The translations under genes were made by a program, and so were the position numbers. Under the pieces are notes generated by a model. That model saw nothing but the letters and a program-made list of their open reading frames with translations. It was not told the DNA's origin and searched no databases. A DNA stretch of 40,089 nucleotides, taken from Chitinophagales bacterium. GTDB lineage: Bacteria > Bacteroidota > Bacteroidia > Chitinophagales > UBA2359. How positions within the stretch are numbered: the stretch's first letter is position 1; each line of letters opens with the position of its first letter. Where the stretch lies: positions 1 through 40,089 of the forward strand of contig JAHDDV010000005.1 in assembly GCA_020629205.1 (NCBI GenBank), given 5' to 3'. Shown here in pieces: positions 17,101 through 24,398 of the stretch.

Positions 17101-20100
17101 TAGCCTGGAGTGTAACCGGTACTTGTGGCTCCGGTGTCGATTATGCGGTCGTTGAATTCGGTCTTCCACCAACGGTGGTTAATGCCGGTCCTGATGGCAC
17201 CACTTGTGGGCTGAACTACAACCTTTCTGCGGCTGTTCCGGATATTGGAATTGGCACTTGGCAAGGTCCTGGACTATTTGGGGATGCTAATGAGCCAGTT
17301 ACTACAGTTCAAGTTGCATCGCCTGGAACATATACCTTCACCTGGACAGTCAGCAATTGTAACTGTCCACTGGTAACAGACGAAGTGACCATTACATTTG
17401 GCGAGGGAGGTCTCATTGCTGATGCAGGTGCGGATCAAGATGCTTGTGGTTTGAGCGCTGCCTTAAGTGCCATCCTTCCTGCTGGTGCCACTGGACAATG
17501 GTCCGGGCCCGGCAGCTTCACCGATCCGGCAAATCCGAATTCAGTAGTGCAAGTAGCTGCGACGGGAACCCAGACATTTACATGGACAGTGACAAGTGAA
17601 TGTGGTTCTAGCAGCGATCAGGTCAATATCAACTTTGGGGGTAGTGCATCACCGGCAAATGCAGGGGTTGATCAGGAAGTCTGTGGATTAGGTACCAGTC
17701 TTAATGCCGTATTGCCTCCGGGAGCAACAGGGCAGTGGTCTGGGCCTGGAACATTTACTGATCCATCCAACCCTAACACAGTTGTTGCGGTGGCAGCAGC
17801 TGGAACCAGCACATTTACCTGGACAGTTAGCAGCGAATGTGGCTCCAGCAGTGATGAAGTTATGGTAAGCTTCGATGCGGGCTCCGTGAGCGCCAATGCA
17901 GGAACTGATCAATTTGTCTGTGGGCTAAGTTTTGCACTAAGTGCTGAGCAGCCTGCCGGGACCAGCGGTCAATGGACAGGTCCAGGAACCTTCACTGACG
18001 CTAACGACCCAAATACCATTGTACAAGTTGCAGCTGGTGGCCCCTCCATGTTTACATGGACGCTTACAAGTGATTGTGGCACTTCTAGTGATGCTGTAAC
18101 GATAACGTTTGGTGAAGATCCAGAACTAGCCTATGCAGGAGCTGATCAAAGTACCTGTGGCTTAGTGGCTTTGCTCAGCGGAACACCGCTAATGGGCGGT
18201 CAATGGACTGGCAATGGTAGCTTCTCAAATCCGAATGAAGGCAATACTTCTGTGACTGTAGTAGCACCTGGAGTTTATACCTTCACCTATACAGTAAGTA
18301 ATACCTGCGGTACTTCAAGTGATGAAGTGACAGTGACCTTTGAAGAGGGTGCAGATATTGCCAATGCCGGACCAGACCAATCTGTTTGTAGTCTTTCCAC
18401 GGTTATGGCGGCAACGGGTTCAGGTGTCTGGACTGGTGATGGAATCTTTGATAGCAATGACGCAAATGCCACAGTGACTGTTACGAGTCCAGGAACCTAT
18501 CTATTTACCTGGACAGCTTCTGATGATTGCGGTACTTCAAGTGATCAGGTGGAAGTGGTGTTTGGTCAATCACCTAGTCTTGCGGATGCTGGAGAAAACA
18601 TGCAGGTTTGTGGACTCAGTTATACACTTGATGGGAATCTGCCTGCGATTGGGGTAGGTACGTGGTCAGGAGCAGGGACTTTCAGTAATGCTAATCTTGC
18701 GAATAGTACGGTCACGGTAGAAGACTATGGTGATTACACTTTCAGTTGGGAAATAGAAAATGATTGTGGCTCAGACATGGACTTGGTTATCATTAGTTTC
18801 GTCGAAGGAGAAACGGCGAATGCAGGTACGGGTGGAGACATTTGTGGTCTGAGCTTTGATCTCAACGCGTCCGGTTCCGGTACCTGGACAGGTAACGGCA
18901 ACTTCGCCGATGCGAATAGTGCCAGCACCACTGTATCCGTTGTTGCCCCAGGAACGTATACCTTTACCTGGACGATCGATGGTGATTGTGCAGTGAATAG
19001 CTCCGCTAATGTATCCGTAACGTTTATTGAGGATACTGCCGCCGCGAATGCAGGCGCGGACAGTGCTACCTGTGGAGAGATTTATACTCTTTCGGCAAAT
19101 CCGGCTTTTGGAACATGGTCGGGTCCTGGAGAATTTGCGGATGCGAACGATCCGAATACCACTGTAACAGTTACCTCTTTTGGGCCTGCCACCTTTGTTT
19201 GGACGAGCAGCAGTGATTGTGGAACCTCTAGCGATGAGGTGGTCATCAATTTTAATGATCCAAACCCAACGACGGCAGCTGTAGGTGAAAACGAAACTAT
19301 TTGTGGATTGTCTTACCAATTGACTGGAAACGTTCCTAGTGTTGGAACGGGTACCTGGTCGGGTGCAGGAAGCTTCTCTGACGTTAATGATCCCGCTGCC
19401 ATAGTTACAGTACCGGAAACAGGCGATTATACATTTGCCTGGACGATAGAAAATGAATGTGATTCTTCGATGGATCTAATGATCATCTCCTTTGAAGAAG
19501 GATCAGCAACTGCTGATGCGGGTGAGGATGCTGCGGTTTGTGGCCTCTCACATACGCTTTCAGCTACGGCCGCGATCGGCGGTACATGGTCTGGAGATGC
19601 AGGAGTAGTCTTTACTGATGTAAATAATGCCTCTAGCAGTGTCACTGTTCCGGCTCCCGGTACATATACCTTTACATGGACTGTCGACAGTGATTGTGGT
19701 CAAGCCAGCGATATGGTAATGGTCGCCTTTGAAACGTCGCCAGCAGCAGACGCTGGCGCAGATGGCAGTACCTGCGGCTTGACTTATGATCTGAATGCAA
19801 TATATACCACGGAGGGTCAGTCTGGTACCTGGTCAGGCAATGGAATTTTTTCCGATGCGAATAGCGCAAACAGCAGTGTTACAGTAGTTGCTCCCGGTAC
19901 TTATACTTACACCTGGACAACTTCCGCAATCGGTGATTGTCCACAATCGTCTGATCAGGTGTCGGTGACATTTACTGAAGGCATTGCCGCGGATGCAGGG
20001 CCTGATGCGACCACTTGTGGTATTTTCCTTTACGCGCTCGAAGCGAGCTTGCCGGAAGGTGCTAGCGGAATGTGGTCAGGAGCTGGTACTTTTGCCAATG

Positions 20101-22643
20101 CCAGTGATCCGAACACAACGGTTGCTGTTCTTGATCCTGGTACTTTCACCTTTACCTGGACAGTGAGCGGTACTTCCTGTGGAGATGGCAGCGATGAAGT
20201 GGAGATCACTTACATCGAGCCCCTAAATGCCAATGCCGGTGCTGATGGGGTCAATTGTGATCTTGACTATGTGCTGAATGCATCGAATGCACCAGAAGGA
20301 GCGACTGGCTACTGGTCTGCCGTAGATGGTTTGAGCTTTAGCGCGATGGATGATCCTTCTGCCACGGTTACCGCAGCTGAAGCAGGGATTTATACTTTGA
20401 CCTGGAATCTGGAACAAGAAGGCTGCAACAGTGATACCGATCAGGTAGTGCTTGACCTTGGTGGATCTGATGCCATCACTGCGGATGCCGGACCTGATGA
20501 TCAACAATGCGGGTTGACTTTTGAATTGAGTGCTCAGCTAAATGCAAATGCCACGGGTTATTGGACAGGTATTGGTGAATTTGCCGATGCGAATAGTCCT
20601 ACTACAATGGTGACAGTGGGTGCATATGGAGTCTACATCTTCACTTGGCATGTAGCGTCTCCTTGTGGTACTTCGACGGATCAAGTACAGGTGGAGTTTG
20701 GGACACAACCTACTATAGTAAATGCTGGTCCGGATGACTCGGTTTGTGGTTTATCCTACACATTTCAGGCAGAGATTCCAGATGTAGGATTGGGCTTCTG
20801 GCTTGGCGAGGGAGAATTTAGCAGCACGGCAAATCCTGCAGCTACTGTTACAGTGCCAGATTATGGTACCTATACTTTTGTGTGGTCAGTTGAGAACTGC
20901 AATTGCCCTACGGTGTCAGATGAGATCGTCATTACTTTTGAAGACTGTGATCCAAACAACGACGTCGTGACGGCTGTTGATGATGACTACAGCACAGAGA
21001 TGAACACGGAGTTGATGATATCTCCAATGAACAATGATCTCAATCCAGGAGGTGGAGATCTCTTCTTTACGGCTGTTACGCAGCCAGCCAATGGAACGGT
21101 GGTGCCAGTTGATGATGCGCTGGTGTATCAGCCAGATGAGGGGTATACAGGAACAGATGTATTTACTTATACTGTTTGTAATTCAGAAGGAAGTTGTGAT
21201 ACCGCGATCGTGACCGTAGATATTGTATATACCCCAAGCGACTGCGAGTATGCCGGTGCTTTCTGTACAGAACCATTAACTCCAGTGACGATCTGTATAC
21301 TACCCTGCGAGGTATCTGGTGGATTTATCACAGACCTGACAACGACTTACAATTGTAGTTTGAGTGTTACTTCCGATATCTGTTTTACATACACACCGCT
21401 GCCAGAATATCTTGGCGAGGATCAAATAGTAATTTCCTATTGTGATGCTGATGGAAACTGTGAAACACATTATGCTGATATTTCCGTTGGGAACTGTGAG
21501 GGGACCGATCCGGATCCTAATAGCACACCTATCGCACAAGATGATTTAGGGTCAACTGTTAGTGAAGGCTCGATCACGATTTCGCCGCTTTCAAATGACA
21601 GTGATCCAGATGATGATGAGTTGACGATTGCTGCCGTTGGTGATGCCGCGAACGGAACGGTTGTTCAAGATGGGTATGATCTCATCTATACACCTGCAGC
21701 TGGCTTTACAGGTACGGACTTTTTTGGTTATACTGTTTGTGATCCGGAAGGAGCTTGCGCTACAGCCATTGTAAGCATTACAGTTGTCGGAGGAGAGGGG
21801 AATAATCCTCCGTTTGCCCAGGAAGATGCGGTTTCTATTTTACAAAACGAGATTGCAGGTGTTGATGTATTGACAAATGATTCGGACCCAGACGGAGATA
21901 GTTTCTTTATCAGTAGCTATACTCAACCATCAAATGGAAATGTTGTCCAAGGAGGCAGTACTTTATTGTACACGCCAAATACAGATTATGTAGGAACGGA
22001 CATGTTTACATACGAAATCTGTGATACAGAAGGTAACTGTACTTTTGGGACGGTAAATGTTACGATCACAGCTGATGTGGCTTGCGACAATCCTGCCATT
22101 TGTACAGAGCCTATCACGCCGACAGAGGTGTGCGCTAATTTCTGCACCATCGACAATTCAGATGTGACAATTCAAGACGTTCATACACTATTTGATTGCA
22201 GTATCAATCTGCTAGGAGGAACATGTGTGCAATATACTGGTTTACCTGCCTTCATTGGAGAGGAAGAGTTAGAGATCACGGGTTGTGATTCAGACGGAAA
22301 CTGTGAGACAGTCGTGGTTATTGTAAATGTGGTGGAGGATTGTGACAATCTTGAAGAGGGTAAGAGTCCTGAAGGAGAGTCTCTCATGATTCCGAACTTC
22401 TTCTCGCCCAATGGGGATGGATTCAATGATTACTGGCTGGTTGATAATCTGCCTGAGGAAGATGATCTATATGTACGGGTATTCGACCTGAATGGAAGAA
22501 TGCTAATGGAAGAACAAATCTGGGGGATTTTACTTTGGGACGGTAGAGTAGGGGGCATTACGCTTAATAGCGGAATGTATGCTTACACGCTAGGTAATGG
22601 GAAAAATGTGCATTACAGCGGTCTCCTAAGTATCGGACGATAG
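11178..22643 (+). CDS. Giant repetitive T9SS-secreted adhesin-like protein (3,821 aa)
   Basis: A signal peptide (MKKVLTLLSNILVLLFLVNA-GLMA, cleavage before D25) is followed by 41 tandem Ig/PKD-like repeats averaging 79 residues (about 25-3254). Each follows the scheme AGxDxxxCGLxxxL...GxWxGxGxF...TVxVxxxGTYTFxWTxxxxCGxxSDxVxxxF. Three tandem-95/cadherin-like domains then alternate with two nine-cysteine modules (residues about 3356-3440 and 3636-3722). The end (about 3735-3821) has IPNFFSPNGDGFNDYW and VFDLNGRM, the gliding-motility-associated (CHU_C/type B) T9SS sorting domain. Most repeats carry two cysteines at positions expected for a B-F strand disulfide. Scanning the translation I found no Lys or Arg between residues 3 and 3729, so the mature protein is extremely acidic. 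By family knowledge such proteins are cell-surface adhesins or matrix fibres; the ligand is unknown. A strong terminator follows at 22664. No similar gene is adjacent. Confidence 0.95.
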   Translation: MKKVLTLLSNILVLLFLVNAGLMADCNFGVFDAGADANVCGLTATLQAGVPYYGNGEWAGPGVFSDPNSGTTSVTVADYGAHLFSWTITNPDCPPFTDFVTVIFDPPPSEANGGADITVCGLSTAMHGFAPAIGSGVWSGTGLDFANIYDPGSLVTAPAHGNYTAVWTTSNCDCELSTDAVSLTFLASLTVDAGPDAEVCGLSHNLNASSSGSTGYWSGPGIFSDINSPSSTVTVAGQGTYVFYWNATNDCGTTSDAVTVSFTHSGNSAFAGADVTVHSLSYTLGATLPAGTTGTWSGNGNFANVNAANTVVTVPGPGTYVFTWTINDGCASSSDSVTVTFDPCTVEVNAGEDIETCGLSTYLSAQVNTSGTGTWSGSANFSNPNDPNTYVSVDTYGAYNLIWTVNDPICGFVSDNVVVVFGEAPTSANAGPDDNTCSLSYMLQAETPAVGEGHWTGPGVFSDVSDPNATVTVASPGNYSFYWTVTNCTCPPVDDYVNIYFGTETPTSQAGPAGQTCGLAYVLSANAPAAGMTGTWTGNGTFSNPTDPNTTVSVAGPGTYNFTWTVDAGVCGTASSSTYVEFTQAPQNNGAGSDMNVCGNSVVLSATAVAPGLEGYWSGPATFEDPLNPGTVATVAGPGTYTFYWTVANCCCAPVSDAVVVTFSSAGAPPHAGDDASACGYTFQLAANTPSTGTGQWTGNGVFTNASSPTSLVTVASAGNYTFNWTVSTDCGSQSDDVHVLFLGDAPAAHAGSDDNICGLTYGLNAQSPAAGIGYWTGPGVFSDPNNPASTVTVPAIGTYNFVWTTIGNSACPSNSDQVSITFTQNDPDVNAGPDASYCNQLSHVLAASAASQGVGSWTGNGSFSNVNDPNATVTVSGYGTYNFTWTVSNGTCGSASDVMQVVFAEQPTTVNAGPDGSSCSLVYNLTASNPIGGTGQWSGPGVFSNANSPNTNVQVSGPGTYTFTYTVSNSVCAPVEDYVNVTFTSAPDPAIAGPDASYCSLSATLAAVPATGGYWSVPAGISISNINDENAVITASTAGTYTLTWVTSNVCYDNSDQVVISLNQAPAVPYAGADASACGHTYQLQGTGSGTWFGDGVFSNPNDANSTVTVAAAGTYSFNWISSNDCGSASDQVEITFIDGPNPVNAGQDVSTCTLSYNLIATGGSGGNGNWTGNGTFSNAGSQSSIVTVAAPGTYTYTYTSTNNCGSTSDSVTVTFGEAPEQAQAGEDFAICGLTAQLNGILPSGTTGFWTGTTSIDSPTNAATLVTAPSPGTYTYTWTISNACASTSDAVSVTFLGSAPEVNAGTDASVCSLDYVLAASGGSGSWSGPGTFTDANSPNSAVSVAAPGIYTFTWTGDDQCGINSDEVTITFGQAPGAAQAGDDFAICGLNATINAILPANTTGSWTGSTAISNPTSSSTNVTAPGPGTYTYTWTVSNSCGSMSDAINVTFLGDAPAVNAGTDASICSLSYTLAASGGAGSWSGAGVFSDASLPNSSVTVSTPGSYTFTWTGNSQCGSSSDQVTITFGEPPAPSNAGEDFAVCGLSTNLNAVLPANGTGSWTNGQGINNPGLANSLVNVPSAGTYTYTWTNSNSCGSSSDQVNVTFLGTLTANAGPDQSVCGLNANLAALAPNTGTGSWSGPGLFANANSTITNVSVISPGTYTFYWTVSGQCGTSSDEVQVTFSNQATANAGLDMEVCGLTHNLSASGGSGFWSGNGVFANANSQNTTVTVSNYGTYDFTWTSAGGSCGDSSDSVQIIFGEQPVFVEAGPDVDVCGLSYVMSAAIPTVGEGTWVGPGLFSDPSQANATVTVPSAGTYTFTWVVENCVCPIISDQVTITFGGTAPTANAGPDQTLCSLSTALGATGSGTWSGNGVFSNPNNPNSAVSVAAAGNYTFTWTSSNECGSSSDQVSINFNNGSATANAGPDIQVCGLSGQMSGLLPSGATGTWSGTATFANPGDPNSVISVDQPGIYQVAWSVTGTCGSGVDYAVVEFGLPPTVVNAGPDGTTCGLNYNLSAAVPDIGIGTWQGPGLFGDANEPVTTVQVASPGTYTFTWTVSNCNCPLVTDEVTITFGEGGLIADAGADQDACGLSAALSAILPAGATGQWSGPGSFTDPANPNSVVQVAATGTQTFTWTVTSECGSSSDQVNINFGGSASPANAGVDQEVCGLGTSLNAVLPPGATGQWSGPGTFTDPSNPNTVVAVAAAGTSTFTWTVSSECGSSSDEVMVSFDAGSVSANAGTDQFVCGLSFALSAEQPAGTSGQWTGPGTFTDANDPNTIVQVAAGGPSMFTWTLTSDCGTSSDAVTITFGEDPELAYAGADQSTCGLVALLSGTPLMGGQWTGNGSFSNPNEGNTSVTVVAPGVYTFTYTVSNTCGTSSDEVTVTFEEGADIANAGPDQSVCSLSTVMAATGSGVWTGDGIFDSNDANATVTVTSPGTYLFTWTASDDCGTSSDQVEVVFGQSPSLADAGENMQVCGLSYTLDGNLPAIGVGTWSGAGTFSNANLANSTVTVEDYGDYTFSWEIENDCGSDMDLVIISFVEGETANAGTGGDICGLSFDLNASGSGTWTGNGNFADANSASTTVSVVAPGTYTFTWTIDGDCAVNSSANVSVTFIEDTAAANAGADSATCGEIYTLSANPAFGTWSGPGEFADANDPNTTVTVTSFGPATFVWTSSSDCGTSSDEVVINFNDPNPTTAAVGENETICGLSYQLTGNVPSVGTGTWSGAGSFSDVNDPAAIVTVPETGDYTFAWTIENECDSSMDLMIISFEEGSATADAGEDAAVCGLSHTLSATAAIGGTWSGDAGVVFTDVNNASSSVTVPAPGTYTFTWTVDSDCGQASDMVMVAFETSPAADAGADGSTCGLTYDLNAIYTTEGQSGTWSGNGIFSDANSANSSVTVVAPGTYTYTWTTSAIGDCPQSSDQVSVTFTEGIAADAGPDATTCGIFLYALEASLPEGASGMWSGAGTFANASDPNTTVAVLDPGTFTFTWTVSGTSCGDGSDEVEITYIEPLNANAGADGVNCDLDYVLNASNAPEGATGYWSAVDGLSFSAMDDPSATVTAAEAGIYTLTWNLEQEGCNSDTDQVVLDLGGSDAITADAGPDDQQCGLTFELSAQLNANATGYWTGIGEFADANSPTTMVTVGAYGVYIFTWHVASPCGTSTDQVQVEFGTQPTIVNAGPDDSVCGLSYTFQAEIPDVGLGFWLGEGEFSSTANPAATVTVPDYGTYTFVWSVENCNCPTVSDEIVITFEDCDPNNDVVTAVDDDYSTEMNTELMISPMNNDLNPGGGDLFFTAVTQPANGTVVPVDDALVYQPDEGYTGTDVFTYTVCNSEGSCDTAIVTVDIVYTPSDCEYAGAFCTEPLTPVTICILPCEVSGGFITDLTTTYNCSLSVTSDICFTYTPLPEYLGEDQIVISYCDADGNCETHYADISVGNCEGTDPDPNSTPIAQDDLGSTVSEGSITISPLSNDSDPDDDELTIAAVGDAANGTVVQDGYDLIYTPAAGFTGTDFFGYTVCDPEGACATAIVSITVVGGEGNNPPFAQEDAVSILQNEIAGVDVLTNDSDPDGDSFFISSYTQPSNGNVVQGGSTLLYTPNTDYVGTDMFTYEICDTEGNCTFGTVNVTITADVACDNPAICTEPITPTEVCANFCTIDNSDVTIQDVHTLFDCSINLLGGTCVQYTGLPAFIGEEELEITGCDSDGNCETVVVIVNVVEDCDNLEEGKSPEGESLMIPNFFSPNGDGFNDYWLVDNLPEEDDLYVRVFDLNGRMLMEEQIWGILLWDGRVGGITLNSGMYAYTLGNGKNVHYSGLLSIGR
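14859..16018 (+). repeat. Two-domain higher-order repeat, period 465 nt
   Basis: The marker (E/D)DFA(I/V)CGL begins at 14859, 15324 and 15789, spaced exactly 465 nt (155 residues) each time. Repeats 16 and 18 resemble each other, as do 17 and 19 (NAGTDAS(V/I)CSL, AASGG(S/A)GSWSG). A two-domain unit was therefore duplicated as a block. Repeat 20 starts a third copy that then diverges. Confidence 0.8.
17418..18128 (+). repeat. Three near-identical domain repeats, period exactly 237 nt
   Basis: Repeats 27, 28 and 29 begin at 17418, 17655 and 17892, and the next unit at 18129, all 237 nt (79 residues) apart. They share AGxDQxxCGL, GQW(S/T)GPG(S/T)FTD, NPN and TFTWT with few differences. This is the most recently homogenised-looking single-domain block in the array. 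Confidence 0.8.
21243..21497 (+). other. Nine-cysteine module, copy 1 (inside the giant protein)
   Basis: Residues 3356-3440 have cysteine spacing C-x6-C-x9-C-x3-C-x15-C-x8-C-x19-C-x5-C-x10-C, with CTEPLTP near the start and CDADGNCET near the end. It is duplicated at 22083-22343 and lies between tandem-95-like domains. I do not recognise it as a named domain. Confidence 0.75.
22083..22343 (+). other. Nine-cysteine module, copy 2 (inside the giant protein)
   Basis: Residues 3636-3722 repeat the cysteine order of the module at 21243, with CTEPITP and CDSDGNCET in matching places. It precedes the sorting domain. The nine cysteines imply four internal disulfides plus one that is free or intermolecular, if all are conserved for pairing. 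Confidence 0.75.
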
Positions 22644-22663
22644 CATATAAGTTAAGTTAGCGG

Positions 22664-22694
22664 AAGGGGCAATCGAAAGATTGCCCCTTTTTTT
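22664..22694 (+). terminator. Rho-independent terminator after the giant gene
   Basis: An 11-bp perfect stem (aaggggcaatc / gattgcccctt, 22664-22674 and 22679-22689) with a GAAA tetraloop is followed by a T-run to 22694. It lies 20 nt after the stop codon and is one of the clearest terminators in the window. Confidence 0.93.
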
Positions 22695-22761
22695 GTTTCG
22701 GCATAATGCTTCTCTTTGCTAAGAAAGAGGATCGGGTTATAGAGCTACGAAGAACGGTCGG

Positions 22762-22921
22762 TCATCAATAGCCTCGATCGCAACGGCTATGAGGGCCGCT
22801 GCAGCCGTGGCGGAAGCTCAGCTATAGTGGCTCGAAGCGAAGGCGGAGAGACGCTAGAGCTGAAGCTGGAGCAGGCTGCTGTGGCCCTCATAATAGTGGA
22901 GAGCGAGACGGACGACACTAG
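22762..22921. repeat. CTAG-bounded palindromic element, divergent copy E
   Basis: An imperfect palindrome of about 160 bp lies downstream of purF. The inner arms ctatgagggcc-gctgcagcc (22787-22806) and ggctgctgtggccctcataatag (22874-22896) pair well. The right end is CACTAG (22916-22921), as in the other copies, and the distance from that CTAG to the tatgagggc box matches copy D. The left end lacks the CTAGTG. The core (cggaagctcagctatagtgg) only loosely resembles copy A. The right CTAG lies 20 nt beyond the purF stop rather than on it. Confidence 0.55.
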
Positions 22922-22940
22922 ATCGAATGCTGTTTTGCTC

Positions 22941-24386
22941 CTAAAAAATTTCCGCTTCTTTTTTTGCGAGAAGGCGCTCTTGTTCCACTGTATTTAAGTA
23001 TGCTTTTGAGCCTTCGATAGGATATTTACCGGAGAAGCAAGCCATGCAATAATGTCCGTTGTACAACTGAATCATGTCTTCCAGTGATTGGTAGATGACG
23101 GCATCTGCATTCATGAATTTTCGAATTTCTTCCAGGTCTTTACTAGCCGCTATCAGCTCTGTACTGATGGCCATATCGATTCCGTATACGCATGGATGTT
23201 TGATCGGCGGGGCGGCCGATATGAAATAGACTTCAGTGGCACCGGCATCTCTAATGATCTGGACAATGCGCTGGGAAGTGGTTCCCCTCACGATAGAATC
23301 ATCAACAACTGCCACCTTCTTGCCTGCTACAACATCTCGAATGGGATTCAGTTTATGTCGCACCATTTTCTCGCGCTGCTCTTGTGTGGGAGCAATAAAA
23401 CTTCGACCGACATGGTTGTTTTTGACGAGTCCACGACGATAAGGAACCTGCAGCTCTTCAGCCATTGCTGAGGCAAAGAAGTAGGCAGATGAAGGGACAT
23501 CGATCACGATATCAGGCTGAAGGCCACTGGTTTTGACCTTTCGCGCGAGCATCTTGCCCATCTTTACACGCTCGCTAGCAACTAGCTTTTTATGAAGTAC
23601 GGAATCTTCTCTGGCGAAGTAAATGTATTCAAATATGCAAAATTTTCTATCACTTGTTCTGCAATCTTTAACGTGCATCTTGCCTTCAGTGTCGATGAAG
23701 ACAGCCTGTCCAGGTTCGAGATCACAAAGTAGTTCATAGCCTAGATAGTCGAAGCAGGTGCTTTCAGAGGAGAAGCCATATGTGATTCCTTTTTCTGTGG
23801 TCTTTTGTCCTAGCAAGAGCGGTCGAATGCCGTTAGGATCGGAGAAGGCGAGCAGACCGTGATTAGCGATGAGTGCGATGGAGGAGTAAGCCCCTTTCAC
23901 TTTCTCCTGCAGCGAGATGACTGCATTGAAGATGTCGGCTACTTTCAGCTTTTTTAGGTCTTTGCTATTCGCTAATTCAGTAGCGAAGGTATAGAGAATG
24001 AGTTCGAGGTCATTGGAAGTTTGGGGAAGTATATGGTAATCTTCGTAAAGGCTTTTTCGGAGTTGGTTGAAGTTGATGATATTGCCGTTGTGTACCATGG
24101 ATATACCGAAGGGATAAGTCACAGAAAAGGGCTGCGCATTGACCAGTTCATTGGAGCCTTGAGTGGTGTATCGTACATGCCCTAGCCCCATGTTTCCCTT
24201 CAGTCGTTTGAGGTGTTTGGATTCAAAAACATTGTTGACTAAGCCGAGCCCTTTCTTTGTGTGAAAGTTGTTTTCGAAAGTAGTGATACCAGCCGCATCC
24301 TGACCACGATGTTGCAGGGCCGTGAGGCCGGATACCAGATCATAGACGACTTTTTGATTTCCTGCAAATCCAAGAATTCCACACAT
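22941..24386 (-). CDS. purF: Amidophosphoribosyltransferase
   Basis: This enzyme catalyses the first committed step of purine synthesis, PRPP plus glutamine to phosphoribosylamine. It has 481 residues. The N-terminal nucleophile Cys2 is directly after the start Met (MCGILGF), so no propeptide needs removal beyond Met. The glutaminase half has LQHRGQDAAG, GHVRYTT and MVHNGNI. The phosphoribosyltransferase half has the PRPP loop VVDDSIVRGTTS. Cysteines in KFCIFEYIYFAR, KHPCVYGIDM and HYCMAC match the four [4Fe-4S] ligand positions known in the Bacillus-type enzyme, so an iron-sulfur cluster is predicted. It is the last gene of the pur operon, 12 bp after purN. A divergent palindromic repeat follows it. 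Confidence 0.97.
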   Translation of the reverse strand: MCGILGFAGNQKVVYDLVSGLTALQHRGQDAAGITTFENNFHTKKGLGLVNNVFESKHLKRLKGNMGLGHVRYTTQGSNELVNAQPFSVTYPFGISMVHNGNIINFNQLRKSLYEDYHILPQTSNDLELILYTFATELANSKDLKKLKVADIFNAVISLQEKVKGAYSSIALIANHGLLAFSDPNGIRPLLLGQKTTEKGITYGFSSESTCFDYLGYELLCDLEPGQAVFIDTEGKMHVKDCRTSDRKFCIFEYIYFAREDSVLHKKLVASERVKMGKMLARKVKTSGLQPDIVIDVPSSAYFFASAMAEELQVPYRRGLVKNNHVGRSFIAPTQEQREKMVRHKLNPIRDVVAGKKVAVVDDSIVRGTTSQRIVQIIRDAGATEVYFISAAPPIKHPCVYGIDMAISTELIAASKDLEEIRKFMNADAVIYQSLEDMIQLYNGHYCMACFSGKYPIEGSKAYLNTVEQERLLAKKEAEIF

Positions 24387-24398
24387 GTTGTTTGGGGT

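Larger units (their letters stand above)
11250..20945 (+). repeat. Array of 41 Ig/PKD-like domain repeats (about 237 bp each)
   Basis: Counting occurrences of the (V/I/T)C(G/S)L core and the following W-G-x-G and GTYTFxWT strands gives 41 units. Most units are 74-84 residues long. One subtype ends in C-G-x-S-S-D-x-V. Another has NCxC in place of the single late cysteine, as at about repeats 2, 6, 8, 23, 26 and 41, often with (V/I)G(E/I/L)G before the Trp. Repeat 4 has VHSL where others have VCGL. Divergence at DNA level is moderate, so the array is old, apart from locally amplified blocks listed separately. Confidence 0.9.

Noticed and set aside
18771-19319. A 182-residue minus-strand frame inside the giant gene
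   Set aside because: It is an antisense shadow of the repeats, as shown by its own repetition of complementary motifs; the plus-strand frame is continuous over 11 kb.
11250-20945. Possibility that the regular 237-nt periodicity is a CRISPR-like or satellite DNA array
   Set aside because: The period is three times a whole number of codons, the frame stays open throughout, and differences between units preserve a protein pattern.
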